Positions 59,878 through 64,000 of a DNA stretch of 64,000 bases are shown piece by piece (positions within the stretch are counted from its first letter, which is position 1; each line of letters opens with the position of its first letter). The notes below the pieces were generated by a model. That model was not told the DNA's origin and made no database searches. It worked only from the letters and a program-made list of their open reading frames with translations. The stretch lies in NCBI GenBank assembly GCA_021234155.1, contig JAJEKV010000014.1:22087513-22151512 (forward strand). Reading direction: 5' to 3'. The position numbers and the translations under genes were made by a program. This DNA comes from Isoetes taiwanensis. Lineage: Eukaryota > Streptophyta > Lycopodiopsida > Isoetales > Isoetaceae.

Positions 59878-62800
59878 GTGAATCGATTCATCTCAAACTT
59901 GATAGCCGATACGTGATGACCGTCTTTGGAAAGTCGCTTTTGTCTTCAAGTAGCTACCAACTACCATCCGGGTCAAGGCAAAGATAGTACAAACTAGCCA
60001 ACACATGTTCATCCACATTGAAGGTCTGACTTGACTATCCTTGACAATTCTCGCCAAGGATATGCCTCGGCTTAACACATTTGACCACATAGAAATCAGA
60101 TTCTCCCTCGATTTCCCTCCTACAACAACAACAAAGTTATCACCTTCCTCTACGCTTCCACTAAGCCATTCTTCATCACCTTCAAAAATGCCTCATCAAT
60201 TTCGGCCTTCAAGACCTTCACCAAGAGACTTAGTCGGGCTTTAGTGTAACATATTTCCAATTCTTCAACCCGTGCTTGTTCACACAAGATGACCAGGTTT
60301 CCTTTCAAACAGCTTACCACGTAAACAACTTAAACCTCTATGAGCCACCCTTTGTGCTTGATTTGGCCAAGTATGTCCTGATGTTTGTATTTGCTTGGTC
60401 CCTTCCACCCCCGCACGGTCCCAAATGGTCCGGTCCCTATCAACATCATCCTTTCCAATTACCCGGCACCTGCAAGGAGACAACAAGTATTGCATCTCAC
60501 AGACAGCATAATATAGCACTACTCATCACATTACACAGCTTCACGTGACAAAGACTTAAAGCGGATGAAAGCACTATTCAAAGACATTACAGCCGGTTTA
60601 CAGGCAAAGACTACTCAAATGTAATCACGCCGATGAAAGCATAATACCTTTTGATGTCCTCGTTGTTGGTACCTTCATTCCAACGAAGTTGCGACCATTG
60701 TGCATCAGCAGCACCCCTAAATCTCACCCCATCATACTTGAGCTGCTCTCTAGTGAATGCCCCTTTAAGGACTGCCCCTTGCCCATCGTGCTCTCCCTTA
60801 CCATGGGCTGTCCCAAAGAAATTCCATACTATTTCCTTCCCTAGCTCATGGTGATATCTTGGTAGGAAATAGAATGGCCGGCAGATTTGAATTGGCTAGA
60901 ACAACCATCCCACCAAACTATATGCCCGAGAAATCTACACCATTTGATACAAGCCATGAATTGTGCTTTCTAAGACAAGGCCGCACAAAAAGTGTCATGA
61001 AGCTTGTCATCACTCAAGTAAAATGGGTTTCCTTCAATAGCTTTCGATCCTTAAATCGATGTCCATCCTATACGTGATGTGGACGAGAATTGTTATCTGG
61101 TCATTGTGCCAATGCTGGCTTTGAACCTCCCTTTGTATTTTTATGCCATAATTCTCTGCAAAATCAATTACAGAAACAATGGTGCCATCTTGGATATTGT
61201 CCAGTAACTCCCCGAATTGCATGGCCTCGCCATCTAGCCCTCAGAATTGTGTGGCACGAATATCTTCAATGTGGAACACGATATGAAATGAAATCCTTCA
61301 CTTCCGCTTCTCTTGTAAGACAATCTAAGGACCGGCTTTGGTCCTTTTTTTTTTTTCCCTTGCCATTTGAGGTCTCGTCTTGTGTTGCGGCTTCCGGTTT
61401 GGTCCCACCAAACTTCCTTGGATTTCTTACTTTTGTTTCCCTTCTTCTCAACTTGTCTTTGCGGCCTTCCCGGCCGTGTCCCACCAGCTACCTTGGATTT
61501 CTTGCTTTTGTTCCCCTTCTTCTCGAAACTTGTGCTTTGCGCCTTCAGTCAGGTCCCACCAACTACCTTGGATTTCTTACTTTTGTTTCCCTTCTTGGTG
61601 GCATTGGCCCTTTTCTTTCTCTGGCCACACGGCACCTCCTTGGTAACATAGTCGCAAACCACCAGCCTCTTCGTCTCCACCGAAATCAGAAACAAGGTCG
61701 TAGCATAAAAAAATGTAAGATTAGCGCCAGTTGAAAGCACAAAAGCGTTATTCGGCGGATGACAAAGACATATCGGATGTTTCAAAGATGCAATAAAGAG
61801 AGTATTACCTTTTCAAACGTCTTCCATTCAAGCAAGAACTCATGATTCTCTCTTTCTCTTGGACATATAGGAAGAGTTTTTATGCCACACTTCCGACATG
61901 TCCGCATCAAGCGATCATGTTTATGCCATTCTTCACCCTCGCTCTTGTTGCAAACCCACGGACCTTCGAGCTCATTGGTTGAGTCATAACGATGTTGGTA
62001 CGGGCCGTGACACTTCTCACCAGTCCACAGACCTCGCAGGTGCACTTGCACTCTTCACCATGAAATCCGGTTTTATTTTGACCTTAATGTATTCGGGGCT
62101 ACCCCGGCATACTCCAACTTCATATGGTATATGCAACAACAGTTTCCCTTTACGATACTTTCTTTACATAAATAGGCTTCAACTTCTCGAAAAGCCTTTA
62201 AGCAAACAGGGTGTTCGTGGATGTGCCATTTTGTATTGTTGAAATAGTCGCAATTGAATGGTGGCCGTTGGTTAGAAATATTTATGCAATAATAATAGCA
62301 AAGAAAAATTTGTATGGAAACTTATACCCGTGTGACCTCCATAAGGTGCAAGGGATAAGAAATTCGAAGCCCCGACTCTCCAACAAAGGTGTTCACAACA
62401 TCTTTCTTGCAAGGAGAGACTCTCGCTATTTTGTTTCCGAATTCGTTATGCTTTGCTTTGCAAGCAGGGTGAGAGAATCGCACCTCAACCTCCTTTGGAA
62501 GCTAGACCACGGACCATTTCCAAGGACGACTTAGATTTTCTTAATGCAAAGCGGTTGCAATTGTTGACCTCATGCAACCTATCATAAGAAATATTGCACA
62601 TTAATCAATGAACATATCCCAAAGATCACTCGCCAGATACAAGCACTTAAAAGCATGAAGAAGCACATGCATGAAAGCAAGAATTAGATGTACCTAACAG
62701 CCCCGCCATAGTGGAATTGCATCTCGATTTTGTGGAAGAAGCCATCACCGATGTCGAGGTTCGGCTCTCCAAACATCATGGTTCCTTTGCCTCTTTGTGG

Positions 62801-63226
62801 CTGCCATTGTCTGTTTCAAGTTGTTGAGCAAAGACCCCACCTTGCACTCTTTTGGATTTGGCAAAATACCGTGGTTCCGAGATTTCCATTTCGTGGTGAT
62901 GAACAACCCTCTTCATCACGTGCCTTGAGTTCGGTGAATGCTTTTGGTGAGCTTGTTGAAGTAATCAACTACAAGCTTGGCTATTTCTTGCTCGTCTCCT
63001 CGCCGGATCCTCCCCTGTTCAACCGCCGCTTTCCTCATCTTATTCCGTAATCAGTATTCTCTCTTTCTCTCGATCCAATTTCTTGTAAATTGCGAGGAAA
63101 CCGATCTTCACGCGATATTTCCCGTGTTGCATTGACATCCAACAAATGAACAATGTATTGGAATTCATCGGCCGAAAAGTCCAATGCTAAACGTGTGATT
63201 GCCTCCGTGCCCGATCGTGGAGCCAT
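59878..63226 (-). pseudogene. DDE-like transposase of the large TIR element, with frame breaks
   Basis: Reads leftward from ATG at 63226 (MAPRSGTEAITRLALDF), 333 bp inside the right terminus. Landmarks in order: a GEPNLDIGDGFFHKIEM segment (62.77 kb); a Cys-rich WHKHDRLMRTCRKCG then FLLEWKTFEK (61.95-61.81 kb); a basic linker with three KKGNKSKKSK units (61.65-61.43 kb); and LDNIQDGTIVSVIDFAENYG with EVQSQHWHNDQ (61.2-61.1 kb). Then come a WWDGCSSQFKSAG segment (60.92 kb), WNFFGTAHGKGEHDGQGAV (60.8 kb) and a C-terminal region ending near 59878. DFAENY, DGCxxQF and HGKGxxDG recur in a DDE transposase family I know mainly from animal genomes; the Asp residues are candidate metal ligands. Several frame changes and stops remain after allowing introns, so this copy is probably inactive. 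Exon limits are not fully resolved. Confidence 0.65.
61430..61650 (-). repeat. Three tandem Lys-rich repeats in the transposase linker
   Basis: The phrase KKGNKSKKSKV (or E) occurs three times, each followed by a GGT/WWD-type segment, spaced about 70 bp apart. It resembles a repeated nuclear-localisation signal. A TGA lies between the first two in one frame. Confidence 0.65.
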
Positions 63227-63508
63227 GAAATTCCCCGAGAGGGAGAATAAGTGAATTGGAGGGAGAATTTTCGCGCCATGAGGTCGTGGGTAGTTCTCGG
63301 GCTCGATCCAATTTGTAACGTATCACCATTCGCTAAAAATCCAAATAGAAATCCAACAATCATTTTCCTAACGGTTCGTTGGTGAGGTGGACGTGCGAGT
63401 ACATGAAGGGCGTCAAAAATATGACGGGCAGTTATGCCCACCAGCACCCAAATTAAGCAAAAGCAGGGGTGCTTTAAGCGGGCTAAAACCCTGCTATAAG
63501 CATGCTAC

Positions 63509-63532
63509 AAGCATGCGTCCGGACGCATGCTT
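63509..63532. repeat. Perfect 24-bp palindrome beside the right terminus
   Basis: The half-site AAGCATGCGTCC is followed directly by its exact reverse complement, 27 bp inside the right end of the large TIR element. The left end lacks an equivalent, so the ends are asymmetric apart from the terminal repeat. Confidence 0.95.
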
Positions 63533-63563
63533 TTGATACCCACCAGCATACTTTCACCCATAA

Positions 63564-64000
63564 TGAGAGGGACTGGAGGAGTTGATCCTTGCAAACCAAA
63601 AATATCCTCCAGTGCATCCCGATTCAACTAGTTCCGAGAGGGCAAATAACTGCCCTCAAAATGCGCAGTAACTAGGTTACTGTGCAGTTTGGTCGAATGA
63701 TTCTGCCGGACGGAATTTTTATTGTCGTGATTCCGCCGGAATGGATACCCTGTGAAGGTATCACCAAAACTAGGGTAACTCTCACAGTGCTATGGCTATG
63801 GCAACCTTATGCTATGGCATATATTGTAGCATGCGCGTCTTTTTTCTGAGCTATAACAGAGTAGATGGAGTTTTTGGCTATGGCAGTGGGAACTTGTGTT
63901 GGCGAAGAAAGCTTAGCCATGGCAGAGCATAGTATTGTAGGCCTTATTTTTGTTCAGGAACCATGGCTATGCTATGGAGTATATTTGCTTTGTTTGGTGT
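63564..64000. other. Right flank, no gene recognised
   Basis: No coding motif. The words GCTATGGC and CCATGGC recur about eight times between 63790 and 63985 on both strands, a weak local repeat. Confidence 0.45.

Larger units (their letters stand above)
49648..63563. mobile_element. Two-gene TIR transposon with ATAA target duplication, interrupted by a hAT
   Basis: The element spans 49652-63559. The flanks carry ATAA at 49648-49651 and 63560-63563. The termini are inverted repeats beginning GGGTGAAAGTATGCTGGTGG; the first 23 bases are identical, and the next six (GCAAAA versus TCAAAA) differ only at the first. Subtracting the nested hAT and its duplication leaves about 7.66 kb. Two convergent genes start 311 bp (plus strand) and 333 bp (minus strand) from the ends, and their 3' ends would lie about 0.38 kb apart. 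The minus gene encodes a DDE-like transposase. The plus gene encodes a RING-like/NIF-phosphatase-like protein. A 4-bp duplication suits Sola- or Academ-type superfamilies; I lean to Sola-like but cannot prove it. Confidence 0.78.

Noticed and set aside
59893-60090. Independent small gene on the minus strand
   Set aside because: Better explained as the broken C-terminal part of the large TIR element transposase.
61090-61734. 214-codon plus-strand frame with repeated LGFLTFVSLL segments
   Set aside because: It is antisense to the Lys-rich linker and the start of the catalytic region of the minus-strand transposase; the repeats are the reverse reading of the KKGNKSKKSK units.
1-64000. CRISPR arrays, bacterial operons or prophage
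   Set aside because: Introns, plant transposon families and AT-rich intergenic DNA show a plant nuclear origin; no regularly spaced repeat-spacer array exists.

Overview
The window reads as nuclear DNA of a land plant. It is AT-rich, genes have short GT-AG introns, and there is a fragment of the plant-specific NPH3 family. The transposons include plant types: En/Spm (CACTA), a DUF659-type hAT, a chromodomain Ty3-gypsy element, Harbinger-like and Mutator-like non-autonomous elements, and Helitrons. I cannot name the species. A non-seed plant is possible, but that is a guess. Most of the 64 kb is nested mobile DNA; only one confident host-like gene is visible.

Layout. 1-1.1 kb: decayed 3' end of a LINE. 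2.9-3.7 kb: small Mutator-like element with a 9-bp target duplication. 5.2-6.8 kb: N-terminal half of a Helitron protein on the minus strand. 6.9-25.2 kb: an 18.3-kb CACTA element with matching termini and a TGG target duplication. All its genes read leftward: a SET-domain protein next to the right terminus, a TNP2 transposase, and a second En/Spm-type protein next to the left terminus. The middle holds repeats and retroelement debris. 25.4-28.7 kb: Rep-helicase half of a Helitron on the plus strand, with stop codons and a frame break. 29.3-32.9 kb: a 13-exon gene for a 659-residue coiled-coil protein, on the minus strand.

34.9-36.35 kb: a Harbinger-like element (TAA duplication) inserted in an 85-nt foldback. 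36.7-43 kb: a decayed chromodomain gypsy element with a solo LTR of another insertion inside its integrase region and a repeat-rich 3' end. 44.7-47.3 kb: an LTR element with an initiator-Met primer-binding site but no recognisable pol. 47.8-49.1 kb: exon-like remnants of a small gene.

49.65-63.56 kb: a TIR element flanked by ATAA. Without a younger nested hAT element (53.4-59.6 kb, 8-bp duplication) it is about 7.7 kb. It carries two convergent genes, each beginning about 0.3 kb from one terminus. One is an unusual DDE-like transposase (DFAENY, DGCSSQF and HGKGEHDG motifs). The other has coiled-coil, RING-like and C-terminal FCP1/NIF phosphatase-like regions. The hAT carries its own transposase and an intron-containing NPH3 fragment.

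The two most unusual observations are the CACTA element with a SET-domain gene at its promoter end and the two-gene RING-NIF/transposase TIR element. Element boundaries rest on termini and target duplications read directly from the sequence. Family names rest on recognised motifs. Functions are inference.
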